Of a stretch of DNA of 64,000 nucleotides, positions 43,025 to 53,038 are shown one piece after another. The notes beneath the pieces are model-generated. The model ran no database searches and was not told the DNA's origin. It worked only from the letters and a program-made list of their open reading frames with translations. The stretch is from an uncultured Clostridia bacterium (GTDB taxonomy: Bacteria > Bacillota > Clostridia > Oscillospirales > Ruminococcaceae): assembly GCA_947626165.1 (NCBI GenBank), contig CANQRG010000001.1, forward strand, positions 124,001-188,000. The letters are read 5' to 3'. Numbering within the stretch: position 1 is the stretch's first letter; the number at the start of each line of letters is the position of its first letter. The translations under genes and the position numbers were made by a program.

Positions 43025-44167
43025 TTATGAGATTATAGTGTGATTAGACTTATGTAATTTTTCCAATAAGATTTTGATACCATTAAAAATCAATACTCTT
43101 ATTTTCTCAATAATTCCGCAGATGATAAAGACAGTTAGGCAGATCAGAAGTATCTTGAAAGGATAGGTCCACGATAAGTAGAAGGATTTTTTACTTAAAA
43201 AGCTGAACCAGTCGTGCCATAGTTTGTTTCTTACCAAAAACTGCTCGTGGATCATATAAACTCCTAGATTTACAGTTGCGATATAGTTTATCGCTCTTGA
43301 CTTAAAGTTAATACTTCTGAAAAACAATACCAGACAAACGCACTGCAAGACAACAAACGGGTTATTGTTTTCAGTTGAGATTTTAGAATAGCTGTCTGAA
43401 AAAATGCAAAGAAAGGCATTAACAAAGGTAAGCATGGCAAATGCAATTAAATATATGTAATTGTGCTTTTTAAAGCTGGGTATGTGAAGTCTCAAATATC
43501 CACCTAGAATGTACATATAAACAAATCCGTACAGGCTTTTTCCGCTTGGATCAAATATCTTGTCAAGTCTGATAACTCCGCTTGTTTGCTTAATTTGCGA
43601 AAACACCGTCCAGACTGAGAACATAACAAACAGAATGATGACAAGCTGAGTATACTCTTTTTTTGAAAGAGCTGTCAGCGCTTTATTGAGAAACGGACTT
43701 AAAATCAGCACAAGCAGATACAGCGTCATAAAGTACCAAATTCTTGAAGTGAACGGGAAAAACGCTCTTGCCTTTTCCAAACTGCTAAGACGCCAAAAGC
43801 CGAGAAGCTGACCAAAGAAGGGGATAGACAAAGAATAAAAAAGCATCGGCAGATAGGTTTTTAAGGCTTTGCTTTTAATACCGTTTAAAGTTTTATTTGA
43901 CGTGACTGAGAAATATCCGAAAATCAAAATATAAATATACACAGGACACCTTGATGAGAGGTAGATCAAATAGAATACAGCTTTGTGAAGCCCTGATAGA
44001 TCCTGTTTAGCGATAGAACTATAGCCTCCGTAAATGCATATATGAAGAAAGATGACCTGAAGCATCATAAGTATACGCAGTAATTCTATACCCGATTGTC
44101 TGATCTTTGTTTCTTTAATATTCAAGCTCTCATCAACCTTTTTGTTATTATATAGCAATATATGCAC
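43025..44167 (-). CDS. Acyltransferase family 3 membrane protein
   Basis: A 380-aa integral membrane protein with about ten hydrophobic segments, of the OafA/OatA acyltransferase-3 type: RQSGIELLRILMMLQVIFLHICIYGG at the start carries the usual Arg..His pair. Such enzymes O-acetylate or acylate surface polysaccharide, peptidoglycan or teichoic acid. No SGNH domain is fused. The start is uncertain: ATG 44167 lacks an RBS and TTG 44125 (NIKETKIRQSG) is a plausible alternative. Confidence 0.87.
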   Translation of the reverse strand: MHILLYNNKKVDESLNIKETKIRQSGIELLRILMMLQVIFLHICIYGGYSSIAKQDLSGLHKAVFYLIYLSSRCPVYIYILIFGYFSVTSNKTLNGIKSKALKTYLPMLFYSLSIPFFGQLLGFWRLSSLEKARAFFPFTSRIWYFMTLYLLVLILSPFLNKALTALSKKEYTQLVIILFVMFSVWTVFSQIKQTSGVIRLDKIFDPSGKSLYGFVYMYILGGYLRLHIPSFKKHNYIYLIAFAMLTFVNAFLCIFSDSYSKISTENNNPFVVLQCVCLVLFFRSINFKSRAINYIATVNLGVYMIHEQFLVRNKLWHDWFSFLSKKSFYLSWTYPFKILLICLTVFIICGIIEKIRVLIFNGIKILLEKLHKSNHTIIS

Positions 44168-44262
44168 TGGTTGTACAGAATATTAGTAATTATAAAAGGT
44201 TACTGTTGACAATATCATAATTTAGTATTTTGATTTATGTTTGTTTTTACTTTTTATTTTGC

Positions 44263-44291
44263 TTGACTTAATCTTTCAGATGTTGTATAAT
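44263..44291 (+). promoter_or_regulatory. Promoter of ilvB
   Basis: TTGACT (44263-44268), a 17-nt spacer and a perfect TATAAT (44286-44291). The leader would be about 30 nt, too short for a T-box or attenuator. Confidence 0.8.
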
Positions 44292-44329
44292 TTTTTATGT
44301 ATTTTATGGCAGGATGGAGGCGGCTTGAA

Positions 44330-45946
44330 ATGAAAGTAAGCGAAGCTATGGTAAAATGCTTGGAAGAAGAGCAGGTCAAAGTCGTCTTTGGTTATCCGGG
44401 AGCGGCGATCTGTCCGTTTTATGACGCTTTATATGAATGCGATATAAGACACATTCTTGTTCGGCATGAAGCAAACGCAGGTCATGCGGCAAACGGCTAC
44501 GCAAGAATAACCGGCAGACCGGGTGTATGCATTGCTACATCGGGTCCGGGAGCTACAAATCTTATCACGGCTATTGCGACGGCATATGCTGACTCGATAC
44601 CGCTGGTTGTGATAACAGGTCAGGTCAACAACGACCAGATAGGCTCTGACGCTTTTCAGGAGGCGGACATAACAGGCGCTGCCGAGCCGTTTGTAAAGCA
44701 CAGCTATTTGATAAAGAATAAGGACGAGCTTCCAAGAGCGTTTAAGGAGGCATTTTATATTGCAGGAACGGGACGTCCCGGACCTGTGCTAATTGACGTT
44801 CCTATGGACGTTCAGATGCAGGAGATTGAATTTAATTACCCGAAAACTGTTGATATAAGGAGCTACAAGCCTACAACAAAGGGTAATATGCTTCAGATAA
44901 AGCGAGTTGTTAAGGCTTTGAATGAAGCAAAGAAGCCTCTTATTTGTATAGGCGGAGGAGTTTTTTCGTCAAACGCAGTAAGCGAGATAAGAGAGCTGTC
45001 AAAGGTAATGCAGATTCCGGTTGTGACGACAATGATGGGCATATCTGCGTTCTCTGCCGATAACGAGTTGTTTTACGGTATGATAGGAATGCACGGCAAA
45101 AGAATTGCAAACAAGGCTGTTGAGCTTTGCGACGTTATATTCTTGGTCGGCGCAAGGGTAGGAGACAGGGCGATAGGAAATCCCGACTCTGTAAAAAAGA
45201 CGACTAAGGTTATTCACATAGATATTGACCCTGCTGAAATAGGCAAAAATCTCGGTGTGGATATTCCGCTTGTAGGAGATGCAAAGCTGGTTTTAAAGCA
45301 GATGCTTGAGCTTGTATCGCCTATGGAGCGAAGTGATTGGTTAAGAGAGCTTAACAGCCAAAAATTCGAGGAGACTGTAAAGCCTGTCAAGCAGGGAACG
45401 GTAAACCCGAGAAAGTTTATAAGCGATTTGTCTGACAAGATGCCGAAGAACACAACGGTAGTTGCCGACGTTGGACAGAACCAGATATGGAGTGCTACAA
45501 GCTACAAGATTCGTGACGGACGCTTTTTGACGTCGGGCGGAATGGGAACGATGGGGTATTCTATACCTGCGGCGATAGGGGCTAAACTTGCAGACGAAAA
45601 CCACCCTGTTATCGCGATTTGCGGCGACGGTGCTTTTCAGATGTCTTTTATGGAGCTTGCAACCGCTGTTCAGCACAATGTTGACATTAAGATAGTGGTT
45701 ATGAAAAACAACTTTTTGGGAATGGTTAGAGAAGTTCAGACCAATGTTTATAAAAACCATCTAACGGCTGTATCGCTTGACGGCTCGCCTGATTTTATCA
45801 GTCTTGCTAAGGCTTACGGGATACCTGCAATGAGGGTCGACAGTGAGGAAACAGCACAAAAGGCGATAGATAATCTTGCATCGCACAAGGGCTGTTATCT
45901 TGTTGAGTGTGTTGTAGATGATTTTGAAAGCACCTTACAAGTATAA
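44330..45946 (+). CDS. ilvB: Acetolactate synthase large subunit
   Basis: A 538-aa thiamine-diphosphate enzyme condensing two pyruvates (or pyruvate and 2-oxobutyrate) for valine, leucine and isoleucine. The active-site Glu lies in LVRHEANAGHAANGYAR, GPGATN is in the pyrimidine-binding half, and GDGAFQMSFMEL is the ThDP/Mg motif. ATG 44330 follows GGAGG by 10 nt; upstream in-frame ATGs at 44297 and 44306 precede the RBS. It is followed after 18 nt by ilvN. Confidence 0.97.
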   Translation: MKVSEAMVKCLEEEQVKVVFGYPGAAICPFYDALYECDIRHILVRHEANAGHAANGYARITGRPGVCIATSGPGATNLITAIATAYADSIPLVVITGQVNNDQIGSDAFQEADITGAAEPFVKHSYLIKNKDELPRAFKEAFYIAGTGRPGPVLIDVPMDVQMQEIEFNYPKTVDIRSYKPTTKGNMLQIKRVVKALNEAKKPLICIGGGVFSSNAVSEIRELSKVMQIPVVTTMMGISAFSADNELFYGMIGMHGKRIANKAVELCDVIFLVGARVGDRAIGNPDSVKKTTKVIHIDIDPAEIGKNLGVDIPLVGDAKLVLKQMLELVSPMERSDWLRELNSQKFEETVKPVKQGTVNPRKFISDLSDKMPKNTTVVADVGQNQIWSATSYKIRDGRFLTSGGMGTMGYSIPAAIGAKLADENHPVIAICGDGAFQMSFMELATAVQHNVDIKIVVMKNNFLGMVREVQTNVYKNHLTAVSLDGSPDFISLAKAYGIPAMRVDSEETAQKAIDNLASHKGCYLVECVVDDFESTLQV

Positions 45947-45964
45947 TTTGAAAGGAATGATACA

Positions 45965-46462
45965 ATGAAGTATACGATTTCAGTTTTAGTTGAAAACCAC
46001 GCAGGAGCTTTGTCGAGAATTTCCGGACTGTTTTCAAGAAGGGGATTTAACATAGAGAGCCTTGCGGTGGGCATAACAGACGACCCAGCTGTTTCGAGAG
46101 TTACTATTATCGTAGACGGAGACGAGTATATTGTAGAGCAGGTTGAAAAGCAGCTCAATAAACTAATTGACGTAATCAAGGTTAAAACCCTTACAAAAGA
46201 CGAAAAGCTGGAGCGTGAGCTTATACTTATAAAGCTGAGGGTTCCTGCTGAAAAACGAAGCGAGATCATGACTATAGCTGACATTACAGGAGCAAAGGTC
46301 ATTGATATTTCGCTGACGACTATGACAATTCTGCTTGCGGATACATACGCTCATATCTGCCGGCTGGAGGAGATAACAAAGCCTTATGATGTTCTGGAGG
46401 TCGTGAGAACGGGAACTATTGCTATCCAAAAGGGTCAAGATATTATGACTTTCAAAAAATAA
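45965..46462 (+). CDS. ilvN: Acetolactate synthase regulatory subunit
   Basis: A 165-aa subunit with an N-terminal ACT domain (SVLVENHAGALSRISGLFSRRGFNI) for branched-chain amino acid feedback and a C-terminal ACT-like domain. It activates and confers valine inhibition on IlvB. RBS GAAAGGAA precedes the ATG. The 250-nt gap to ilvC contains duplicated leader segments and a repeat. Confidence 0.97.
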   Translation: MKYTISVLVENHAGALSRISGLFSRRGFNIESLAVGITDDPAVSRVTIIVDGDEYIVEQVEKQLNKLIDVIKVKTLTKDEKLERELILIKLRVPAEKRSEIMTIADITGAKVIDISLTTMTILLADTYAHICRLEEITKPYDVLEVVRTGTIAIQKGQDIMTFKK

Positions 46463-46581
46463 TCGAATAAATAAAACATTTATGTAACATTTTACATTCA
46501 TAATAGAATGTGCGAATAAATAAATTTCTTAAACATAAAAATAAGGGGATTTATTTCCTTATTATAAAAATAATATTAAAC

Positions 46582-46595
46582 TGCATATATATGCA
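46582..46595. promoter_or_regulatory. 14-bp palindrome in the ilvC leader
   Basis: TGCATATATATGCA, a perfect palindrome, followed after about 15 nt by TCTAGGAG. It resembles the motif at 46677-46692 and those before argG. Possible regulator site. Confidence 0.45.
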
Positions 46596-46639
46596 AATTT
46601 TGCTATAAAATCTAGGAGTAAAACAGTCGGCAAGACAAT

Positions 46640-46675
46640 TTCTTGTCTCTTGTTTCTTGCTTCTGATTTTCTAAT
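46640..46675. repeat. Short 7-nt-periodic repeat in the ilvN-ilvC gap
   Basis: TTCTTGTC, TCTTGTT, TCTTGCT, TCTGATT, TTCTAAT: the same degenerate heptad run as at 3541-3648. Just before it AGACAA-TTTC-TTGTCT (46633-46648) can form a small hairpin. It lies between two similar copies of the ilvC leader. Confidence 0.65.
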
Positions 46676-46676
46676 T

Positions 46677-46692
46677 TGCATATAAATATGCA
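46677..46692. promoter_or_regulatory. 16-bp palindrome next to the ilvC ribosome binding site
   Basis: TGCATAT-AA-ATATGCA, followed by AATTCTAGGAGG. Near copy of the element at 46582-46595 and just upstream of the Shine-Dalgarno, a position suited to blocking translation or transcription. Confidence 0.45.
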
Positions 46693-46701
46693 TAATTCTA
46701 G

Positions 46702-47743
<1,042 letters not shown>

Positions 47744-47745
<2 letters not shown>

Positions 47746-47933
47746 CAACGGTGACGTTGCATCCAGTGCCGCCTTTTGAAAAGTTTGATAAACGTAGAAG
47801 TTTGATCAACGGCGGGCTAGTACCTATGTATGAGAACTGTTAATAGAGAAGCAGCGGTGACGTTGCATCCAGTGCCGCCTTTTAAAAAGTTTGATAAACG
47901 TAGAAGTTTAATCAACGGCAGGCTGGCAACTAG
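47744..47933. repeat. Two tandem copies of an intergenic repeat unit
   Basis: Copy 1 (47744-47823) and copy 2 (47851-47933) share GGTGACGTTGCATCCAGTGC, then TTTGATAAACGTAGAAGTTT, then ATCAACGGC(A/G)GGCT. The unit opens with the hairpin GC(A)ACG-GTGA-CGTTGC. Inverted pieces of the unit occur at 3577-3660. A third, truncated copy forms the terminator at 47959-47978. Confidence 0.85.
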
Positions 47934-47958
47934 ATATAATAACAGATGAAAAAGAAAA

Positions 47959-47978
47959 GAGCAGCGGTGACGTTGCTC
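47959..47978 (+). terminator. Terminator built from a third partial repeat copy
   Basis: GAGCA-g-CG-GTGA-CG-t-TGCTC followed by TTTATCTTTT. It uses the first 16 bases of the repeat unit at 47744-47933 as its stem. Confidence 0.7.
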
Positions 47979-47989
47979 TTTATCTTTTA

Positions 47990-48664
47990 TCATTTGAGTA
48001 TATATGCTTCAAGTCTGTAAATAGGGAATCCCTCGTCTGTGAAACGCTTTTCATATTCGGTCATTATGTTTCCCTCAAAATCGGAATTGTGTAAATCAAA
48101 CGTCACGTTTTTAAGGGCAAAACCGTTTTGGGAAAACTGCTCTATTGAAAACTCAAAGAAGTGTGCGTTGTCGGTCTTTTGCCAGATTTCTCCGCCGTCT
48201 TTGAGCAGAGACTTATATATTTTAAGAAAATTATGATGCGTAAGCCTATGGCTTGCGTATTTTTTCTTTGGAAATGGACAACTGAAATTTAAGTATATTC
48301 TGTCTATTGATTTATCTGGAATATAGCAGGAAAGATATTCGGCGCTTCCACGCATAAAGTATAGGTTTTTAAGTTCCGCCACTTTTGCGTCCTCAGCCGC
48401 CTTTACAATGACGTTGCTTGCCTTTTCAACTGCGAGAAAATTTATATCAGGGTTTTGCCTTGCGCTCTCACAGGCAAAGCCTCCTTTACCACAGCCGATT
48501 TCCAAATGAACAGGATTGCTGTTGCCGAAAATCTTTTGAACGTCAATATATTCTTTATTTAAAACAGAAGTCTGAAAATGCTTGTCCTCACGCTCCATAA
48601 AGAAAATGTAATCTTTACATTCTTCAAGACGCTCTTCAAGATGTTTTTTTCTTCTCATTCGCAT
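47990..48664 (-). CDS. trmB: tRNA (guanine-N7)-methyltransferase
   Basis: A 224-aa SAM-dependent enzyme making m7G46 in tRNA. The SAM motif LEIGCGKGGFACESA, then NFLAVEKAS and YLNFSCPFPKKKYASHRLTH (TrmB signature PxPxxxxHxxxR variant) are visible. The signature reads SCPFPKKKYASHR where many homologues have DPWPKxRHxxRR. ATG 48664 lies 8 nt behind GGAG. It is 39 nt from galK on the same strand. Confidence 0.93.
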   Translation of the reverse strand: MRMRRKKHLEERLEECKDYIFFMEREDKHFQTSVLNKEYIDVQKIFGNSNPVHLEIGCGKGGFACESARQNPDINFLAVEKASNVIVKAAEDAKVAELKNLYFMRGSAEYLSCYIPDKSIDRIYLNFSCPFPKKKYASHRLTHHNFLKIYKSLLKDGGEIWQKTDNAHFFEFSIEQFSQNGFALKNVTFDLHNSDFEGNIMTEYEKRFTDEGFPIYRLEAYILK

Positions 48665-48703
48665 AGGTTTTTCTCCGTTGCATAATAATTTTACGACAAA
48701 GAA

Positions 48704-49957
48704 TTATATGTCATCAGCCACTTCAATTCCCCCCACAGGGCGAATTGAAATAATATGACAGCTTCCCTCGCCGAAGCAGCTATTTAGTGTTTCTATGAAT
48801 TTTTCAAGCTTATTATTTGGGACAAATGCTTGTATGGTTCCTGCAAATCCACCGCCGTGAACCCGGCATGCGCCCTCTCCGTCAAGCACCATTTCAGCAA
48901 GATTTAAGCCTAATGCCAGACCTTGCTCTTGAGGGGTTTTGTTTGCATAAATGTTCTGCAAATACTTATATGAGCTGTTGCCCGATTTTGTTACTTCTTT
49001 CAAAAAGGCTTTGAAATCTCCGCTTTGGAGCGCTTTTGCCTCTCTTTCTACAGTTTCGTTTTCATTAAGAAAATGAAGCGAGCGAAGAACCGCCCTGTCG
49101 CCGAATTTCTTTCTTAGATCAGTTATGTTTTCAAGTACGTCGGAAAGGGTAATTTCACGAAGTACATCTTTGCCAAAATAACCTGCTACAGCCTTCATCT
49201 CTTCTGGAATAGATGCGTATTCATCAGTTAAATCTTCGTGGCTTCCCTTTGTATCGACTATGCAAAGGCTGTGTCCGCACTTTGAAAAATCAAAGTCAAT
49301 CTTCTCAATGACAGGATTTTTTGGGTCTTTGAAATCTATGGTTATAAAGCTTCCAACGCTCGAAGCCATTTGATCCATAAGCCCCGATGGCTTGCCGAAG
49401 TATACGTTTTCTGCGTATTGAGCTATTTGTGCTATTTCTACATTGGAAGCTTTAAGGTCGTTATAAAGATAGTTTAAAATCGTTCCTATCAGAACCTCAA
49501 AAGCGGCGGAGGAGGAAAGTCCCGAACCCTTTAGAACATTAGAAGTTGTATATGCTTTAAATCCGCCGATGCCGTAATTTTTGTTCTTAAATCCTGCGGC
49601 AACTCCCCTAATAAGCGCAGAGGAGTCCTCTTTTTCATTTTCGTGAACAGACAGATCGCTTAAATCGACAACATCTTTAGGAAAACCCTCCGACTTGACT
49701 TCGATAATGCTATCGTCGGTTTTCTTGACTATTGCGATAACGTCAAGAGAAACTCCGGCGGCAAGCACCTTTCCGAAATTGTGGTCTGTATGGTTTCCTC
49801 CGACCTCTGTTCTTCCCGATGCTGAGAAAATACGGTATTCGCAGTCGCCGTAAAGCTCTTTAAACTTTTCTATAGCTTTTTTATATCTTTCAATTTGTGA
49901 AGCTTCGTTTTCTGAGCTGTATAGTTCTTTTATTGTATAAACATTTTTTTTAGTCAT
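48704..49957 (-). CDS. galK: Galactokinase
   Basis: A 417-aa GHMP kinase phosphorylating galactose at C1. Signature 1 GRTEVGGNHTDHNFG (here V-G-G instead of I-G-E), the ATP motif GSGLSSSAAFEVL and the C-terminal GGGFAGTIQAF are present. The family usually has GEHTDYN in signature 1; here GGNHTDHN with Asn is seen, a clostridial-type variant. It is somewhat longer than typical. ATG 49957 lies 6 nt behind GGAGG. No galT or galE is adjacent. Confidence 0.9.
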   Translation of the reverse strand: MTKKNVYTIKELYSSENEASQIERYKKAIEKFKELYGDCEYRIFSASGRTEVGGNHTDHNFGKVLAAGVSLDVIAIVKKTDDSIIEVKSEGFPKDVVDLSDLSVHENEKEDSSALIRGVAAGFKNKNYGIGGFKAYTTSNVLKGSGLSSSAAFEVLIGTILNYLYNDLKASNVEIAQIAQYAENVYFGKPSGLMDQMASSVGSFITIDFKDPKNPVIEKIDFDFSKCGHSLCIVDTKGSHEDLTDEYASIPEEMKAVAGYFGKDVLREITLSDVLENITDLRKKFGDRAVLRSLHFLNENETVEREAKALQSGDFKAFLKEVTKSGNSSYKYLQNIYANKTPQEQGLALGLNLAEMVLDGEGACRVHGGGFAGTIQAFVPNNKLEKFIETLNSCFGEGSCHIISIRPVGGIEVADDI

Positions 49958-50000
49958 ATGTATCCTCCGAATATATCTCAAGGTGAGAATTGTTAAAATT

Positions 50001-50029
50001 ATTATACACTAACCTACTTAAATAAGCAA
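50001..50029 (-). promoter_or_regulatory. Promoter of galK
   Basis: On the minus strand TTGCTT (50024-50029), a 17-nt spacer and TATAAT (50001-50006). Confidence 0.6.
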
Positions 50030-50163
50030 GTTGATTTAAGGGCGAGATTTATAATAGTGATAAATATTTAAAATTATGTTATAATTAAATAACACTAAAA
50101 TTTAAAGTCAATAAATAAAGTATAATATAAAGGGGGCTTGCTCTTTCTGAGGAGCAGATGGAT

Positions 50164-50655
50164 ATGAATATTCAAAATAAAATATTTAGCAAAATGGTTG
50201 AATATTATGCAGGGGATCCAAAACGTATTCAGCATTTTGCAAAGGTATATACATTTGCAAAAATGATAGGTGAGCGTGAGTGTCTTAGCGATGAAACATT
50301 GGAAACCTTACTTATTGCTGCAATTGTTCACGACATAGGAATAAAGACCTCTGAAGAAAAATATAATTCCTCAAACGGCAAATATCAGGAGATCGAGGGG
50401 GAAAAGATAGTAAGAGAGTTTTTATCCGAATTTGATTTGGATAAAAGCATATCAGAGCGAGTAGCATTTTTGGTCGGGCATCATCATACATATAATTTGA
50501 AGGAGGGCATTGATTATCAGATACTTATTGAAGCGGATTTCTTAGTAAATGCTTATGAAGACAATTTGAGCAAAGCTGCGATAGAAAAAGTGATGGAAAA
50601 GATTTTTTCAACAAAATCGGGAACTGACCTTCTTAAAACTATGTTTGGCATATGA
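50164..50655 (+). CDS. HD-domain phosphohydrolase
   Basis: A 163-aa protein with an HD metal site: HFAKVYTFAKMI provides the first His, AAIVHDIGIK the HD pair, and VGHHHTYN the later His residues. Substrate unknown; relatives hydrolyse nucleotides or cyclic nucleotides. ATG 50164, 9 nt behind GAGGAG, was preferred over ATG 50158, which is 3 nt behind it. It is monocistronic by layout. Confidence 0.87.
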   Translation: MNIQNKIFSKMVEYYAGDPKRIQHFAKVYTFAKMIGERECLSDETLETLLIAAIVHDIGIKTSEEKYNSSNGKYQEIEGEKIVREFLSEFDLDKSISERVAFLVGHHHTYNLKEGIDYQILIEADFLVNAYEDNLSKAAIEKVMEKIFSTKSGTDLLKTMFGI

Positions 50656-50752
50656 GGATCAGTTTTGGAAATAAAATGCTGGTTATTTTGTCAGCATAGA
50701 AAGGATCTCGCGAATAAGGAAATTATTTAATATTTATTTTTTATAAAAAGAC

Positions 50753-50780
50753 TTGCAATTTTTAAATTATGTGTTATCAT
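50753..50780 (+). promoter_or_regulatory. Promoter of the ferredoxin gene
   Basis: TTGCAA (50753-50758), a 16-nt spacer, TATCAT (50775-50780). Confidence 0.6.
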
Positions 50781-50832
50781 ATAGATGATAAATGTTTTAA
50801 ACATTTATAAATATAGAAGGAGGTATGCTAAG

Positions 50833-51003
50833 ATGGCATATAAAATTTCTGATGATTGCATCAGCTGCGGAGCTTGTGCTGCTGAATGTCCTGTAGGGGC
50901 AATTACAGAGGGCGACGGAAAGTACGTTATCGACGCTGACACTTGTATTGATTGCGGTGCTTGTGCAGGTACTTGCCCTGTTGACGCTCCATCGGCTGAG
51001 TAA
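50833..51003 (+). CDS. 2[4Fe-4S] ferredoxin
   Basis: A 56-aa clostridial-type ferredoxin, low-potential electron carrier for fermentation. Cys 9, 12, 15, 19 and Cys 38, 41, 44, 48 give two CxxCxxCxxxCP sets. It is highly acidic apart from Lys4 and Lys30. The RBS AGAAGGAGG lies 9 nt before ATG 50833, so the longer reading frame from 50785 is rejected. Monocistronic: own promoter and terminator. Confidence 0.97.
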   Translation: MAYKISDDCISCGACAAECPVGAITEGDGKYVIDADTCIDCGACAGTCPVDAPSAE

Positions 51004-51035
51004 TAAAAGTAATAAGATAGTTACAAGTTACATAA

Positions 51036-51063
51036 ATCACACACTGTTTCATTGGTGTGTGAT
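51036..51063 (+). terminator. Terminator after the ferredoxin gene
   Basis: ATCACACAC and GTGTGTGAT, a 10-nt loop, followed by TTTTTT. Confidence 0.92.
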
Positions 51064-51097
51064 TTTTTATTTATAAGATGTAATTGGAAAATAAAAA

Positions 51098-51121
51098 GCT
51101 CCTGCAAAAATTTGCAAGAGC
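51098..51121 (-). terminator. Terminator after the L,D-transpeptidase gene
   Basis: On the minus strand GCTCTTGCAAA, AT-rich 2-nt loop, TTTGCAGGAGC, then TTTTTATTTT. Confidence 0.9.
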
Positions 51122-51129
51122 CATATTTT

Positions 51130-52863
51130 TTAATAGAACATTATTACGACTGTGCCTAGAGGTATGTTTTCGTAAATATACTGCGCATCGCTGAGAGAAA
51201 TGCCTACACAGCCGTGGGAACCGTAGTATTTATATCTATCTCCGCCAAAAGAAGATTGCCATGTGGCGTCGTGAATACCTATGCTGTTTTGGCTTATGTA
51301 ATTCCAATAAGAGCATTTAGATTCGTATGAACCTTCTGATGTTCTGCCCCTCATTGTTTTGTTTCTTTCTTTCATCCATAACTGGTAAATTCCAGGGTAG
51401 GTCATTCTTTCTTTGGTAGGCATACCGGAAACCACTCCGCATTTATGCTTTACCTTGCCGTTTTTATAATACCAGAGCATTTGATTAGTAAGGTCTACCT
51501 CTATGTAAGTGTCAAGTTGTGAAATGTCGCTTATAACATTTTTCTCATCATCTGCAGAACGCTTTACCTTGCCCTGAGTATCGTATGTATATCCGCCGTT
51601 TGTCCAGTAAACAGGCTCGATGGTCGTATTCTCACCCTTTTTAAGAGCCTTGCATATCGCCTCAGCGGTTTTGTCAGCATCGAGGAAGTATCCGAATATA
51701 CCGTCGAATTTTCCGTCCGCACCTCTTTGAGCCTTTATTTTTACAGTACCCTGCATCGTTGATTTGAATTTTCTGGTCTTATTAAGAGTATCGTACTTTT
51801 CTCTAATTGAGTTTACCCATTCCCATACCGATTCCTGATCTATTGTATAGCTGCCGTCTTTTTTGATTGTGACCCAGTCTTTGAATACGTCATAGGTCAA
51901 GTTTTCTGTGGTGTAGTCAAAATCCAACTTGACCTCTAAATTAAAAACCTTGTTCAGTTCCTCCAGCTTGCCCTGCAGATCACTTGAAACCACGCTTGGT
52001 TTTTTATAACAATCTTCATCTAAAAGGTTTATTTCTTCAACGCCGTTGTTTATGGCTTCCTTTGCGGCTTCAAAAACCTTTTCAGTGTCCGCAATATCTC
52101 CCTGAACCTCAGGCTCTATGACAAAGCCGTCATCCTGCATTACAATTTTAGCGTTCTTCGACGGCGTTACGCCAAAGCTTGCATTGTCAATTATCTCTTT
52201 CAGCTTATCCTCTGAATATGTTCCGTCCGTAGAGATCGTATAGCTGGATTTGTTGATAAGATTTACAAACCAAAGGGCTTTGCTTTCCTGATTCATTATT
52301 TTATTAAGCTCGTCTGCTGTGGAATATGTATAATCAATTTTCGAGTAATCAATAGTAACTGTTTCGCCGTTGAGCTTTTTCAAAACAAGTTTGTCAGCGG
52401 CTGTACCCGAATGAACAGCTTCAGCGGCTTCATTTACATTCATTCCGCCTATCGAGATTCCGTTTACAAAGGTGTTTGGTAGAAAGCTGTCCTTGGTCAT
52501 CATAAAACCAACGATATATGCGCCGATCAAAAGGATCACCACAAGTCCCAGTACAAATAAAACGGCGTTTCTGCCTTTATGACTGTTTACTTTTATACTT
52601 CTAAGCTCGTTATATCTGCCGTCTCTTTCAATTTCTTTTTGCAGTCCGGCAGCATCATCGTTTAAAATTTTGTTTTTTATGCCGCCGCTTTCAAGACTTT
52701 GATTGATCTGGTTTGTGTTCTGTGGTGTATTTTCAGCTCTGAAAGTCTTTGTAAAGGCTTCCTTTTCCTGTACGGCTGTTTTGTTGACTTCTGCTATGAT
52801 TTTCTCGACATCGTAATCCGAGGAGATTTTTATGTCGCCGTCCTTATCAAAATCTTTGCTCAT
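51130..52863 (-). CDS. Membrane-anchored L,D-transpeptidase (YkuD) with PG-binding repeats
   Basis: A 577-aa cell-wall crosslinking enzyme. A cytosolic acidic N-terminus (1-95), one membrane helix (about 100-122), two extracellular peptidoglycan-binding-4 type repeats (about 150-390), and a YkuD domain at the C-terminus ending with SIGIHDATW and SHGCVGIS (His550, Cys552 nucleophile). It forms 3-3 crosslinks, giving beta-lactam-insensitive wall. ATG 52863 follows AGAAAGGA; the upstream ATG 52944 has no RBS. Confidence 0.93.
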   Translation of the reverse strand: MSKDFDKDGDIKISSDYDVEKIIAEVNKTAVQEKEAFTKTFRAENTPQNTNQINQSLESGGIKNKILNDDAAGLQKEIERDGRYNELRSIKVNSHKGRNAVLFVLGLVVILLIGAYIVGFMMTKDSFLPNTFVNGISIGGMNVNEAAEAVHSGTAADKLVLKKLNGETVTIDYSKIDYTYSTADELNKIMNQESKALWFVNLINKSSYTISTDGTYSEDKLKEIIDNASFGVTPSKNAKIVMQDDGFVIEPEVQGDIADTEKVFEAAKEAINNGVEEINLLDEDCYKKPSVVSSDLQGKLEELNKVFNLEVKLDFDYTTENLTYDVFKDWVTIKKDGSYTIDQESVWEWVNSIREKYDTLNKTRKFKSTMQGTVKIKAQRGADGKFDGIFGYFLDADKTAEAICKALKKGENTTIEPVYWTNGGYTYDTQGKVKRSADDEKNVISDISQLDTYIEVDLTNQMLWYYKNGKVKHKCGVVSGMPTKERMTYPGIYQLWMKERNKTMRGRTSEGSYESKCSYWNYISQNSIGIHDATWQSSFGGDRYKYYGSHGCVGISLSDAQYIYENIPLGTVVIMFY

Positions 52864-53038
52864 CTGAATTTTCCTTTCTTCATAATTTATATCTGCTTTT
52901 ATGTCTATTGTTCTACATAATTGTTTAAATATATTATACAACAACTTTACGCTTAATACAATACTTCAAAAGCAAAAATGCTTCCTGTTTTTTAACCTGT
53001 TATTAGATTTGATATTTCTTTTGCTGATTTTAATTATG

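Noticed and set aside
44168-44329. T-box or leader attenuator before ilvB
   Set aside because: The promoter leaves a leader of only about 30 nt and no T-box sequence was seen.
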